17,106 bases of DNA from Acidimicrobiaceae bacterium UBA2093 (GTDB taxonomy: Bacteria > Actinomycetota > Acidimicrobiia > Acidimicrobiales > Ilumatobacteraceae). The stretch is taken from NCBI GenBank assembly GCA_002331255.1, contig DCZD01000012.1:421-17526 (forward strand), read 5' to 3'. Below the pieces are notes generated by a model. The model had not been told where the DNA came from, did no database searches, and saw nothing but the letters and a program-made list of their open reading frames with translations. The position numbers and the translations under genes were made by a program. Below are positions 1 through 8,116 of the stretch, in pieces (positions within the stretch are counted from its first letter, which is position 1; each line of letters opens with the position of its first letter).

Positions 1-164
1 CAACGACGACGACAACAACAACAACCACCACCACGACCATCCCGTCGTCGTCAACGACATCAACGTCAAGTTCGACGACCAGTACGTCGTCGACTACTTC
101 GACAAGCTCGTCATCAACGACCACTACGACCACTACGACAACTACGACCACAACTGCTCCGTGA
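1..164 (+). CDS. C-terminal Thr/Ser-rich tail of a protein truncated at the window edge
   Basis: The frame with codons beginning at position 3 is open from the left edge to a TGA at 162-164. It encodes almost only Thr and Ser, with one Ile-Pro near the middle and Ala-Pro at the end. Codons are mainly ACG, ACC, ACA, ACT, TCG and TCA. A run this biased in one frame, ending 22 bases before the next gene's start region, reads as the disordered tail of an exported or cell-wall protein. The class A PBP further along this window has a similar though more varied tail. The body of the protein lies outside the window, so no function can be given. It could instead be non-coding low-complexity DNA, but the clean stop and the spacing to the next gene favour a coding tail. 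Confidence 0.6.
   Translation, partial: TTTTTTTTTTTTIPSSSTTSTSSSTTSTSSTTSTSSSSTTTTTTTTTTTTTAP
3..158. repeat. Low-complexity CAACGA/ACGACC-type tract
   Basis: This is a simple-sequence tract built from permuted AAC, ACG, ACC and TCG triplets. Units are imperfect and of no fixed length, so it is codon-level low complexity rather than a unit repeat. Such tracts are prone to replication slippage and assembly error. Confidence 0.6.
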
Positions 165-188
165 GCACTCGTCTAAGGTGATGGCGTG

Positions 189-1283
189 ATGGGTCCACGT
201 CGCCGTTCACGACGAGTCACCCCGGTTCTTGTTTTTCTCGTTACTCTCGTTAGCTCAGGATTAGCGACCTCCGTCGACGCTGATTCGACCGGCATCAAGC
301 TGAGGCTGGTCCGCAAAGTCGGTGAAGGCATCTCGCCGAAATCAGTTGTTGCATCGTCGGGGGGAGTGGTCATTGCGCAGAACATGATGTACACCCACGG
401 TGTGACGGCCTATGACGCCGAGGGTGGGCTCATTACCCGCATCTCCGATGCGGTACCGATGAGCATGTTGGGCCTGAAGCGAAGTGGCGGTGCGACAGGT
501 TCACCGGTCGAGGCTGCATTCAGCGCCGACGGCTCGTTCGCGTACGTGTCGAACTACCAGATGTACGGCTCTGGCTTCAACAAACCCGGTTTTGACAAGT
601 GCATCGCTGCCGATGGATACGACGCGAGCTACGTCTACAAAGTTGACATGTCAAAGCTTCGAGTTGTCGCAGCAGTGCGCGTAGGTGCAGTTCCGAAGTT
701 TCTCGCAGTCTCACCCGATGGAAACACATTGCTTGTGTCGAACTGGTGCTCGTCGACCATCAGCGTTGTTGATCTCGCGACTTTCACAGAGAAGCGACAG
801 ATTCTTGTGGGGAGATACCCGCGAGGAATCGCCATATCGAATGATTCCTCTGTCGCCTTTATCGCCATCATGGGCGGTGGGCGCATTGCGCGCGTTGACA
901 TGTCGACGTGGAAGGTCAAGCAGTGGCGATCGCCCAACTCGACGCCGCGTCACATCATTCTCAGCCCAGATGGCTCAAAGCTCTATGTGTCGCACAACAT
1001 CGCATCAGTGGTGGCCGAAGTGAACGCACGAAATGGTCGAGTCCTGCGTCGTGTGACGACCGGGAACGCTCCGCGCACAATGGCCCTCAGTCCAGATGGT
1101 GCAGCGTTGTACGTCGTGAACTACGACTCGAACACGGTCTCTGTGGTCGACGCGTCCATTATGAAAGTGGTCCAGACCGTGAACACGCCGACCCACCCGA
1201 TTGGCGTCACTTTTGAACCAACCAAGAACCGAGTATGGGTTGCTTCCTATCATGGGACATTGTTGTTGTATGACCGGGTGTGA
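189..1283 (+). CDS. Exported YVTN-type beta-propeller repeat protein
   Basis: About 364 residues. The N-terminus is a signal peptide or anchor: an Arg-rich stretch (residues 4-10), a hydrophobic core (about 12-28) and a likely cleavage after ASVDA near residue 32. The remainder is a series of propeller blades. Recurrent SPDG turns (SPDGNTLLVSN, SPDGSKLYVSH, SPDGAALYVVN) are each followed by a VVD-type strand, as in the YVTN/lactonase-like families. Two cysteines (about 139 and 188) lie in neighbouring blades and could form a disulfide outside the cell. Such proteins often act as extracytoplasmic scaffolds or binding proteins; the ligand is unknown. An AAGG at 175-178 suits either the ATG at 189 or a GTG at 186; I chose the ATG. 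The stop lies 38 bases before the fhs start, so co-transcription is possible though no functional link is evident. Confidence 0.8.
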   Translation: MGPRRRSRRVTPVLVFLVTLVSSGLATSVDADSTGIKLRLVRKVGEGISPKSVVASSGGVVIAQNMMYTHGVTAYDAEGGLITRISDAVPMSMLGLKRSGGATGSPVEAAFSADGSFAYVSNYQMYGSGFNKPGFDKCIAADGYDASYVYKVDMSKLRVVAAVRVGAVPKFLAVSPDGNTLLVSNWCSSTISVVDLATFTEKRQILVGRYPRGIAISNDSSVAFIAIMGGGRIARVDMSTWKVKQWRSPNSTPRHIILSPDGSKLYVSHNIASVVAEVNARNGRVLRRVTTGNAPRTMALSPDGAALYVVNYDSNTVSVVDASIMKVVQTVNTPTHPIGVTFEPTKNRVWVASYHGTLLLYDRV

Positions 1284-1310
1284 GCCTGGTCCCGAGTTGG
1301 TCACGTCGTC

Positions 1311-1316
1311 GAGGAG
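1311..1316 (+). promoter_or_regulatory. Ribosome binding site fixing the fhs start
   Basis: GAGGAG lies 5 bases before the ATG at 1322. It favours that ATG over an in-frame GTG at 1280 that overlaps the previous stop and would add 14 residues with no family counterpart. Confidence 0.75.
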
Positions 1317-1321
1317 TGCAC

Positions 1322-3019
1322 ATGGGATTTCCCACTGATCTAGAGATTGCTCAGGCGGCTCAATTGGCGCCGCTTGGTGTCATCGCCGATCAACTGACAT
1401 TGCAGGCAGACGAGATCGAGCCATATGGCCGACATGTGGCCAAGATCGACTTGTCTGCCATAGATCGACTTGAACACAATGCGCGGGCCAAATATGTCGT
1501 AGTCACTGCCATTACGCCAACTCCGCTCGGAGAAGGCAAGACCACTACCGCCGTCGGACTCGGGCAGGCGATGAAGCACATTGGCAAACGAGGCGTCCTT
1601 AGTTTGCGACAGCCATCCATGGGTCCCACGTTTGGCATCAAAGGAGGCGCAGCAGGCGGTGGTTATAGCCAAGTCGTGCCCATGGAACTATTGAATTTGC
1701 ATCTGACCGGCGACTTTCATGCGGTCACCGCTGCTCACAACATGCTCGCGGCAATGCTCGACAACCATCTTCACCAGGGCAACAAGCTCGGACTGTCGCT
1801 AAAGAACATCACGTGGAGGCGTGTGCTCGACGTGAATGATCGGTCGTTGCGGAATGTCGTCATCGGCATGGGTGGAAAAGATGACGGAGTGGTTCGCCAA
1901 ACCGGCTTTGACATCACCGCAGCTTCAGAGGTCATGGCCATTCTCGCGTTGTCGACTTCGCTCGAAGATATGCGTGCGCGACTTGGTCGCATCGTCGTCG
2001 GATATACGGAAGACGACCGAGCAGTCACCGCGGACGACCTCGATGCTGGTGGGGCGATGGCGGTCATCATGCGCGATGCCTTGAAACCGAACCTGATGCA
2101 GACGCTCGAGAACACCCCTGTCCTCATCCATGCGGGTCCGTTCGGGAACATCGCACATGGCAACTCGTCGATCATCGCGGACCTCATTGGTATTCGTGCT
2201 GCCGATTACCTCATCACTGAGGCAGGCTTCGGTGCCGACATGGGTGCTGAGCGATTCTTCAATATCAAGTGTCGGGCATCTGGTCTGCGTCCCGACGCCG
2301 CCGTGCTCGTCGCGACGGTGCGCGCGTTGAAAGCGCACTCGGGTCGTTACCGCATCGTCGCAGGGAAACCATTGCCACCTGAGTTGCTCGAAGAGAACCC
2401 AGACGACGTACGTGAAGGTGCGGCGAACCTCATTCAGCAGATTGAGAATGTCAAAGTGCACGGCGTGTCACCGGTTGTCGCCATCAATGCATTTCCGAGC
2501 GACCATGAGAGCGAGCATCGTGCGATCGCTGAGATTGCGAAGGCGCTTGGTGCACGGGTGGCAGTATGCACGCACTTTTCCGATGGTGGCAAAGGAGCAA
2601 CTGACTTAGCGCGCGCAGTCGTGGAGGCATGTGACGAGCCGAGCAACTTCCGATTCCTGTATCCCGATGATGCGTCGCTTCGGAGCAAGATCGAGACGGT
2701 CGGCAAAACGATTTACGGCGCAGGAGAAGTCGAATACACAGCGGAAGCATCTCGTCAGATCGACCTGTATGAAGCAAATGGCTTTGGTTCACTTCCTGTG
2801 TGCATCGCGAAGACCCATCTCTCGATTAGTACCGACCCGAAACTGCGCGGTGCTCCAAAAGGTCACACAATCACGGTCCGCGAGGTACGTGCCTCAGTCG
2901 GTGCGGGGTTTGTGTATCCGATCTGCGGAGACATGCGAACCATGCCAGGCCTCGGCGCTAGTCCAGCAGCCAGTCGCATCGACCTCACCGAGGACGGCCG
3001 CATCGTGGGGCTGTCCTGA
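1322..3019 (+). CDS. fhs: Formate-tetrahydrofolate ligase
   Basis: 565 residues, close to the usual 555-560 for this cytosolic enzyme. It makes 10-formyl-tetrahydrofolate from formate, THF and ATP, feeding one-carbon units to purines, formyl-Met-tRNA or serine. The ATP-binding P-loop is at about residues 65-76 (TPTPLGEGKTTT). The hallmark segment PSMGPTFGIKGGAAGGG follows at about 98-114, then PMELLNLHLTGD at 120-131. The C-terminus keeps the expected GDMRTMPGL segment. The protein appears full length with no frameshift. The gene sits 38 bases after the beta-propeller gene and is convergent with the LLM oxidoreductase, with only 28 bases between their stops and no obvious hairpin terminator there. 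Confidence 0.97.
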   Translation: MGFPTDLEIAQAAQLAPLGVIADQLTLQADEIEPYGRHVAKIDLSAIDRLEHNARAKYVVVTAITPTPLGEGKTTTAVGLGQAMKHIGKRGVLSLRQPSMGPTFGIKGGAAGGGYSQVVPMELLNLHLTGDFHAVTAAHNMLAAMLDNHLHQGNKLGLSLKNITWRRVLDVNDRSLRNVVIGMGGKDDGVVRQTGFDITAASEVMAILALSTSLEDMRARLGRIVVGYTEDDRAVTADDLDAGGAMAVIMRDALKPNLMQTLENTPVLIHAGPFGNIAHGNSSIIADLIGIRAADYLITEAGFGADMGAERFFNIKCRASGLRPDAAVLVATVRALKAHSGRYRIVAGKPLPPELLEENPDDVREGAANLIQQIENVKVHGVSPVVAINAFPSDHESEHRAIAEIAKALGARVAVCTHFSDGGKGATDLARAVVEACDEPSNFRFLYPDDASLRSKIETVGKTIYGAGEVEYTAEASRQIDLYEANGFGSLPVCIAKTHLSISTDPKLRGAPKGHTITVREVRASVGAGFVYPICGDMRTMPGLGASPAASRIDLTEDGRIVGLS

Positions 3020-3047
3020 CGCTTACCGAATAAGTCGAAGCATCAGG

Positions 3048-3992
3048 TCACTTGCCGCGTAGTTCGGCCACAACAGGTGCAAACGACTCGACATCGTCAC
3101 CTCCGACGATGATGTAGCTGAAGCCCCATCGTTCACGTTGTGCGATCAACTGCTCGATGATTGCACTTGGTGGCCCGATTGCGCCGAACGGGGTGGCATC
3201 GACCATCTCTTTTGGGGCCTTGAAGAAACCTGAAAGTGCGTCGACGGCTGCCGCTCGGTCATTAGTCACGTTAACGATGAATGCTCGGATGTTCATCTCG
3301 ATGTGGTCGAGTCTGTTGCCGGCGGCGTCAGCGACGATCTGCACTTTCTCATCCACAGACTCTGCCGACATGTGACCGATTGTCTCACCATCGATGGCGC
3401 CCGACTTGAGGTTGGGGTTGATGCCGACGATGTCAGCGTGGCGAGCAGCAAATGTGAGCACCCGCTTGCCACCACCGCCGATGAGAATTGGTGGACATGG
3501 CCGTTGAATCGGCTTAGGGAGACCGTCGTACCCCGTAATCGTGTAGTGCTTGCCTGAGAACGAGAATGGTCCATCTGCCATACATTCTTGAATGACATGA
3601 ACACCTTCGATGAATCGGTCGACTCGAACAGCGGGAGTGTCATATGTGATTCCTGCTTGTTCATAGTCGGTGATCATCCAGCCGGCGCCAATGCCGATCT
3701 CAACTCGACCTGATGAGAGCACGTCCATCGTCGCCAATTCTTTGGCAAGCACCACCGGATGCTTGTAGTCGTTGTCGAATACAAGTGCGCCGATACGCAG
3801 GCTTGACGTTGCGGCTGCTGCGGCTGTGAGGGCGGGGACCGGCGCGAATTGCTCTGTGAAGTGGTCGGGCATAGTGAGCACGTCGAAGCCGTTTGCTTCG
3901 GCTTTGCGTGCGAGATCCACCCATGACTTTCCATCAACTGTGTGTGATGCTTGGATGCCGAATCGAAACGGCTTTTGGGGCATTGAAGGCAT
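3048..3992 (-). CDS. F420-dependent LLM-class oxidoreductase (MSMEG_2516-like family)
   Basis: 314 residues with a luciferase-like TIM barrel. Motifs in order: FRFGIQ at the first strand (9-14), MPDHF (41-45), the segment around VFDNDYKHP (71-79) leading to KELATMDVLSSGR (84-96), and GIGAGW (100-105). The DYEQAGITYD and ARVDRF-like region that follows is typical of the MSMEG_2516 group, whose members are predicted to use the deazaflavin F420. The substrate is unknown. This supports an F420-making actinobacterium, though F420 use is inferred from family resemblance. Two ATGs (residues 1 and 4) are possible starts and neither has a clear ribosome binding site. It is divergent from the PBP gene, with 76 bases between them. 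Confidence 0.88.
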   Translation of the reverse strand: MPSMPQKPFRFGIQASHTVDGKSWVDLARKAEANGFDVLTMPDHFTEQFAPVPALTAAAAATSSLRIGALVFDNDYKHPVVLAKELATMDVLSSGRVEIGIGAGWMITDYEQAGITYDTPAVRVDRFIEGVHVIQECMADGPFSFSGKHYTITGYDGLPKPIQRPCPPILIGGGGKRVLTFAARHADIVGINPNLKSGAIDGETIGHMSAESVDEKVQIVADAAGNRLDHIEMNIRAFIVNVTNDRAAAVDALSGFFKAPKEMVDATPFGAIGPPSAIIEQLIAQRERWGFSYIIVGGDDVESFAPVVAELRGK

Positions 3993-4061
3993 GGGTGCAC
4001 CGTATCAACGGGCAATGTCGAGACAGTGACTGACGTCGTCGTGATGTCGCCGCTACCGTGG

Positions 4062-4074
4062 TTTCACCGTGAAA
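4062..4074. promoter_or_regulatory. TTTCAC/GTGAAA palindrome over the PBP start codon
   Basis: TTTCAC, one C, then GTGAAA form a perfect 6-1-6 inverted repeat whose right arm contains the GTG start (4069-4071) of the PBP gene. The rest of the divergent region 3993-4068 shows no convincing Shine-Dalgarno sequence or promoter hexamers. It may be a protein binding site or chance. Confidence 0.3.
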
Positions 4075-6561
4075 TGTCGAGCCCTCATAGATCGTCTCCC
4101 CACGAGTCTTGCTCGTGGGCCATGGTTGCTGCGCTCAGTCGTTGTCGTCGTTGCGTCGTCGCTATTCCTTGCCGCAGCTCTGGTCGGCGCGGCCCCTGCA
4201 GCGTGGGGAGTGCTTAACTCGCATGATCTGACCCCAGTGTCGCTGCCACTCTTCGAAGGCCTAGCAAGTCGCTCGCAAATTCTCGATGTGAATGGCGTAC
4301 AGATCGGCGTGTTCGAGTCCGAAAACAGCCAACCACTCGCCATCGAGGATGTTCCTGTCGACGTCATCGCAGCCCTCATGGCTGTCGAAGACGCAGGCTT
4401 TTATGAACACAAGGGTGTCAATTTACGAGCACTTGTGCGCGCGACACTTGCCAACTTCCAATACAGCACAAGTCGCCAGGGCGCTTCGACCATCACGCAG
4501 CAAGTGGTGAAGAACGAGTTTCTCGCTGGCATGGAGCGCGACGGCAGGTACAAGATCCTGCAGGCTCGATATGCGGTCATGCTTGAGAAGCAGGTTCCCA
4601 AGTCGAAGATCATCGAGCGATACCTGAACACCGTCTATTTCGGAAACAATGCATACGGACTTCAGGCTGCTGCAGAGGTGTACTTCGGCAAACGTGTGCG
4701 CGACCTCTCTCTTGTTGAGGGCGCCTTTCTCGCAGGTCTCGTGCGTGCGCCATCCAGCTATGACCCGATCCGGAATCCAGAGCAATCGAAACGACGATTC
4801 GAACAAGTGCTTGAGAGGCTCGTGGAGACCGAACTCATTACCGCCGAGCAGTTAGAGCAATTCTCTGACACGTGGCAGGTGCCCGAGACCTTGAAGAACA
4901 TTCCCGAGTTACAAGTGCGTCGCTCGTACTTTTCCGAGATGGTGCGTGACTATCTCTTGAACAAGAGCGACATCCTCGGGCCGACCTATCAAGAGAGATT
5001 CAATCGTCTCTATCGAGGTGGTTTACGTATCCATACGACATTGGATTCAAAGGCCCAATTCCTTGCGGAAGCAGCAGTCAGGAAACAACTTCCCTCGAAC
5101 AAGGCTGGCATCACGGCGGCACTCGTAAGCGTTGACAACGCTTCTGGTGCAGTGCGCGCCGTGGTCGGTGGACCCGGCTTCACCGCTGGGCGAAGTGAGG
5201 TGAACTTGGCACTTCGTCGTCGACAGACGGGCTCAAGTATCAAAGTTTTCATCCTTGCCGCCGCACTCGAAGCTGGGGCACAACCCAAGGACTTGATCGA
5301 TGGCACGTTGCCATGCACGTTTCCGAACCCAGGACTGCCAGAAGAGCCGTTCAAGATCACTCAAGGTGTGAGCAGGCCGATTTCTACGCTTGAGCAACAG
5401 ACGTGGTTGTCCATCAACTGCGCGTATGCGCGTCTTTCGCAAATTGTCGGTCTCGAGCGACTTGTGCAAATGGTGTATCGATTGTCGGGCTCGCCATATC
5501 TGTCGCGAGACACATTCAAGATTTCACCATTCGCAAGTTTCGCCACTGGCGCGAATGAACTGAGCCCGATGGACATGGCGACTGGTATGCAGGCTCTTGC
5601 CAATGGAGGAGTGAAGCTTGAGCCCTATCTCATTGAGCGCATAGAGAATTCGTCCGGTGTTGTGTGGGGTCACAGCGCAACCGGAACTCAGGTCGTTGCA
5701 AAGGTTGTGGCTGACACCGAGATGTCCATCTTGAAAGGTGTGATGGCATCGGGGACTGCACGCCGTTCGGCACTTGCTTTCGGTCGGCCATCGGCAGGCA
5801 AGACCGGTACGCAGGATGAGAACACAAATGCTTGGTTTGTTGGCTCAACCCGTCAACTGACGACCGCCGTATGGGTGGGAGATCCACGTGCATACACCCC
5901 GATGATCAATATCCCTGAGTTTCGTGCGGTGGGAGTGCCGCGAGTGCAGGGCTCTACATTCCCTGCGCGCATTTGGAAGTCATTTATGGACCCAGCCCAC
6001 AATGATGCGCCGATGTTGGACTGGGATGAACCTGCTCTGGCAGACAGAAATCAGGTTCGCTTGTATCTGCCGGGCACGGATTGTGTGGCACAAGTCGTTA
6101 GTGGTGCTTTGCCGCGAACACTCACCGGGCCGACCGTCGCAACCATCGTTCCAGTCAACACAACCATTCCATCGTCGTCTTCATCTTCTGTGACGACATC
6201 GACGGTCCCGGTCACCACCTCGATACTCGCGCCGACAGAGACCATCTTCTCTTGGCCAATACCTTCAGGCCCACCAGCTGTCGCAACTGTGTCCGCGACC
6301 TCTGTGCCGACCACTGTGCCGACGACCGTGTCGGCAACAACCATTGCGGTAGCACCGGGTGTTGTCACAACAATTGCTCCATTGCCGGTGCCAACCGTCA
6401 GTGGACCCATCGTCAGTGTCGTGGACCCGGGCACGACAGTGCCTCAGACGATGACTGACCCGACCTATCCGATTATCGGCGCGGATCCCTCGAAGTATCT
6501 CGTCTACTCGTGTGCAAAAGGCGTCCCTGCGTCCGTTCGCACGACTGTCGGCGCAAGCTGA
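4069..6561 (+). CDS. Class A penicillin-binding protein (glycosyltransferase/transpeptidase) with Ser/Thr/Pro-rich tail
   Basis: 830 residues, a bifunctional peptidoglycan synthase. A single membrane anchor lies at about residues 21-45. The GT51 glycan polymerase domain follows, with VEDAGFYEHKG (106-116, catalytic Glu107), RQGASTITQQ (137-146), LEKQVPKSKIIERYLN (172-187) and the FGNNAYGLQ segment. The transpeptidase domain has SSIK (389-392, nucleophile Ser389), SIN (448-450) and KTGT (578-581). After about 660 comes a roughly 170-residue extension rich in Ser, Thr, Pro and Val (about 692-795), ending in a short segment with Cys815; Cys672 precedes the linker, so a disulfide is possible. The GTG start is the first in frame after a stop at 4042-4044 and gives a normal N-terminus. 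It is probably one of several ponA-like paralogues, so no symbol is assigned. Confidence 0.95.
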   Translation: MKCRALIDRLPTSLARGPWLLRSVVVVVASSLFLAAALVGAAPAAWGVLNSHDLTPVSLPLFEGLASRSQILDVNGVQIGVFESENSQPLAIEDVPVDVIAALMAVEDAGFYEHKGVNLRALVRATLANFQYSTSRQGASTITQQVVKNEFLAGMERDGRYKILQARYAVMLEKQVPKSKIIERYLNTVYFGNNAYGLQAAAEVYFGKRVRDLSLVEGAFLAGLVRAPSSYDPIRNPEQSKRRFEQVLERLVETELITAEQLEQFSDTWQVPETLKNIPELQVRRSYFSEMVRDYLLNKSDILGPTYQERFNRLYRGGLRIHTTLDSKAQFLAEAAVRKQLPSNKAGITAALVSVDNASGAVRAVVGGPGFTAGRSEVNLALRRRQTGSSIKVFILAAALEAGAQPKDLIDGTLPCTFPNPGLPEEPFKITQGVSRPISTLEQQTWLSINCAYARLSQIVGLERLVQMVYRLSGSPYLSRDTFKISPFASFATGANELSPMDMATGMQALANGGVKLEPYLIERIENSSGVVWGHSATGTQVVAKVVADTEMSILKGVMASGTARRSALAFGRPSAGKTGTQDENTNAWFVGSTRQLTTAVWVGDPRAYTPMINIPEFRAVGVPRVQGSTFPARIWKSFMDPAHNDAPMLDWDEPALADRNQVRLYLPGTDCVAQVVSGALPRTLTGPTVATIVPVNTTIPSSSSSSVTTSTVPVTTSILAPTETIFSWPIPSGPPAVATVSATSVPTTVPTTVSATTIAVAPGVVTTIAPLPVPTVSGPIVSVVDPGTTVPQTMTDPTYPIIGADPSKYLVYSCAKGVPASVRTTVGAS

Positions 6562-6582
6562 GAGTCGTACGATTGGCGGCTC

Positions 6583-7098
6583 ATGTTCTTCTGGTTTCTC
6601 GGTACGGCCGTTGTCGCAGTGTGGTTTGTCTTCCGTGATGAGCGTTTCGATTACCGCACGCTCATGATTGGTGCGGTGTTGCCCGACATCTTCGACATAC
6701 CAACAGGCGGTGTCTGGGTGTTCCACTCTGTCACGGCAAGCGTCCTGGCCCTCACGTTGGTGATGGGCATCTGGCGACGTGGTTCTTCGAGACGGCGAAG
6801 TCTTCTTGGCGTGCCGATCGGCATGTTCTTTCATCTCGTATTCGACGGCGCTTTCGCCAACACTGCTTCCTTCTGGTGGCCATTCACTGGGCTGACGATG
6901 GACTCGGCGAACGTGCCGAGCATTGATCGCGGCCCACTCAATGTCGTCCTTGAAATTGTCGGCGTCGCACTACTCACATGGGTGTGGCGACGAGCTGGAC
7001 TTTCGCTACCGGTGAATCGCCAACTGTTTCTTTCATCCGGTGTGCTCTATGAGCGCATCCACCAACCACGCACTCCTCAGGAGCCACCGACATGCTGA
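6583..7098 (+). CDS. YdjM-like (DUF457-type) membrane protein, putative metal-dependent hydrolase
   Basis: 171 residues and mainly hydrophobic, with likely membrane segments near 1-18, 50-64, 75-92 and 119-137. Polar residues typical of this family are present: LPDIFD (33-38), His48 in VFHS, and GMFFHLVFDG (80-89) with His84 and Asp88, followed by a FWWPF segment (97-101). Those Asp and His residues could bind a metal, but activity in this family is largely inferred from the name. The ATG is 21 bases after the PBP stop and has only a weak GGCGG upstream. The last 7 bases overlap the histidine phosphatase gene, so the two are probably translated together. Confidence 0.7.
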   Translation: MFFWFLGTAVVAVWFVFRDERFDYRTLMIGAVLPDIFDIPTGGVWVFHSVTASVLALTLVMGIWRRGSSRRRSLLGVPIGMFFHLVFDGAFANTASFWWPFTGLTMDSANVPSIDRGPLNVVLEIVGVALLTWVWRRAGLSLPVNRQLFLSSGVLYERIHQPRTPQEPPTC

Positions 7099-7676
7099 TC
7101 CTCGTTCGTCACGGCCGCACGGCGGCTAACGCAAAAGCGCTGTTGCAGGGAAGGGTCGACCATCCGTTGGATGATGTCGGCCAAGACCAAGCGCACCGTG
7201 TTGCTCGGGTTATCAACGAGTTGTATCCCACTGCGCGTGTCGTGTCGAGCCCACTTCGGCGCGCACGTATGACCGCTGAAGCAATCTCTCCCGACGTGGT
7301 CATCGACGATCGTTTCATCGAGTTGGACTACGGGGCATTTGATGAACTGCCGCTCACCGATGTGCCTGCCGAGACCTGGGCACAGTGGCATGCGGATCCC
7401 CATTTTCGTCCACCTGATGGCGAGACGCTCGCTGAACTAGACGTTCGTGTGCACTCGGCGCTTGAGGACTTGACTGATGAGGCACGGACGAAGGACGTTG
7501 TCGTCGTCGCACATGTATCACCGATAAAAAGTGCAGTCGTCTGGGCGCTGAATGGTCACACAAACATGTCATGGCGGTGTGCGTTGGATCGAGGGTCAAT
7601 CACGCGAATCGCCATCGGTCCACGAGGGCCATCGCTCGTCGGGTTCAACGACACAGCACATCTCGACGTGAAGTAA
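7092..7676 (+). CDS. Histidine phosphatase superfamily protein (phosphoglycerate mutase-like)
   Basis: 194 residues with the branch-one histidine phosphatase pattern: LVRHGRT (4-10) carrying the phospho-accepting His7, SSPLRRARMTAEAI (52-65) with Arg57, the acid residue in FIELDYGAFDE (75-85), and VVAHVSPIK (138-146) with His141. It probably removes phosphate from a small molecule. In actinobacteria such proteins include broad phosphatases and cobalamin-pathway enzymes, and nothing here fixes the substrate. AGGAG at 7079-7083 is 8 bases before the ATG, inside the upstream membrane-protein gene. The end is convergent with rnpB, leaving about 15 bases between the stop and the RNA 3' end. Confidence 0.9.
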   Translation: MLILVRHGRTAANAKALLQGRVDHPLDDVGQDQAHRVARVINELYPTARVVSSPLRRARMTAEAISPDVVIDDRFIELDYGAFDELPLTDVPAETWAQWHADPHFRPPDGETLAELDVRVHSALEDLTDEARTKDVVVVAHVSPIKSAVVWALNGHTNMSWRCALDRGSITRIAIGPRGPSLVGFNDTAHLDVK

Positions 7677-7691
7677 CCCGTCGCTCATGGG

Positions 7692-8048
7692 GTGACGGTG
7701 AGTCGCTCTGTAAGCGGGATTCTGTGCGCACTTTCGTGTGCGGTGACCATCCATCTATGCGGTCTACCCGAAGGTCGCCTTGCGGCGGGCGAGCAGCCCA
7801 TTCCTTCTGCTTGACCTTGCTCCTAGTGGGGTTTACCAAGCCACGTGAGTCGCCCCACGTGCTGGTGCGCTCTTACCGCACCGTTTCAGCCTTGCCTGTG
7901 ATCGTTGCCGATCCATCGGCGGTTTCCTCTCTGTTGCACTGTCCGTCAGGTTGCCCCGACCTGGCTCGCGCCAGCACCATGCTCTGTGGAGTCCCGACTT
8001 TCCTCGATGTATTGCTACACCGCAGTCACCCGAACGACTCACCGTCAC
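7692..8048 (-). ncRNA. rnpB: RNase P RNA (bacterial type A)
   Basis: The catalytic RNA of RNase P, which matures tRNA 5' ends. Read on the minus strand, the conserved CRI region GAGGAAAGTCGGGACTCC is at about 8005-7988. The matching CRV/P4 segment ACAGAATCCCGCTTACAG is at 7725-7708. Between them are recognisable landmarks such as AGGAGCAAGGTCAAG and GAGCGCACCAGC. The ends pair perfectly: GTGACGGTGAGTCG at 8048-8035 with CGACTCACCGTCAC at 7705-7692, a 14-bp P1 helix that I used to set the boundaries (357 nt; true ends may differ by a few bases). Open frames across this region on both strands are not genes. Confidence 0.96.
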
Positions 8049-8087
8049 GAGGCAGTGTACGAGTGGTGCGGGCTTGCGCCTAGACCG

Positions 8088-8116
8088 TTTTATACCTGGT
8101 TGCGAGATCGCGTCAG
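8088..8116 (-). promoter_or_regulatory. Probable rnpB promoter
   Basis: On the minus strand CTGACG (8116-8111) and TATAAA (8093-8088) are separated by 17 bases, matching the housekeeping -35 and -10 elements at 4 and 5 of 6 positions. Transcription would start near 8080, about 32 bases before P1, leaving a 5' leader to be trimmed. The -35 overlaps the stop codon of the upstream ferritin-like gene. A second weaker -10-like TACACT at 8059-8054 is nearer the RNA. Confidence 0.5.

Noticed and set aside
1..160. Possible CRISPR or tandem repeat array at the left edge
   Set aside because: There is no constant repeat or spacer length. The pattern is triplet-based and in frame with a stop, as expected for a Thr/Ser-rich coding tail.
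181..189. Two-codon mini-ORF (ATG GCG TGA) touching the beta-propeller start
   Set aside because: The AAGG is only two bases before this ATG, too close to initiate. It is likely a chance overlap.
7571..8083. 170-codon open frame on the plus strand, plus shorter frames on both strands, across 7571-8157
   Set aside because: The region is RNase P RNA by conserved CRI and CRV segments and a perfect P1 helix. The frames have no family resemblance and overlap the histidine phosphatase gene.
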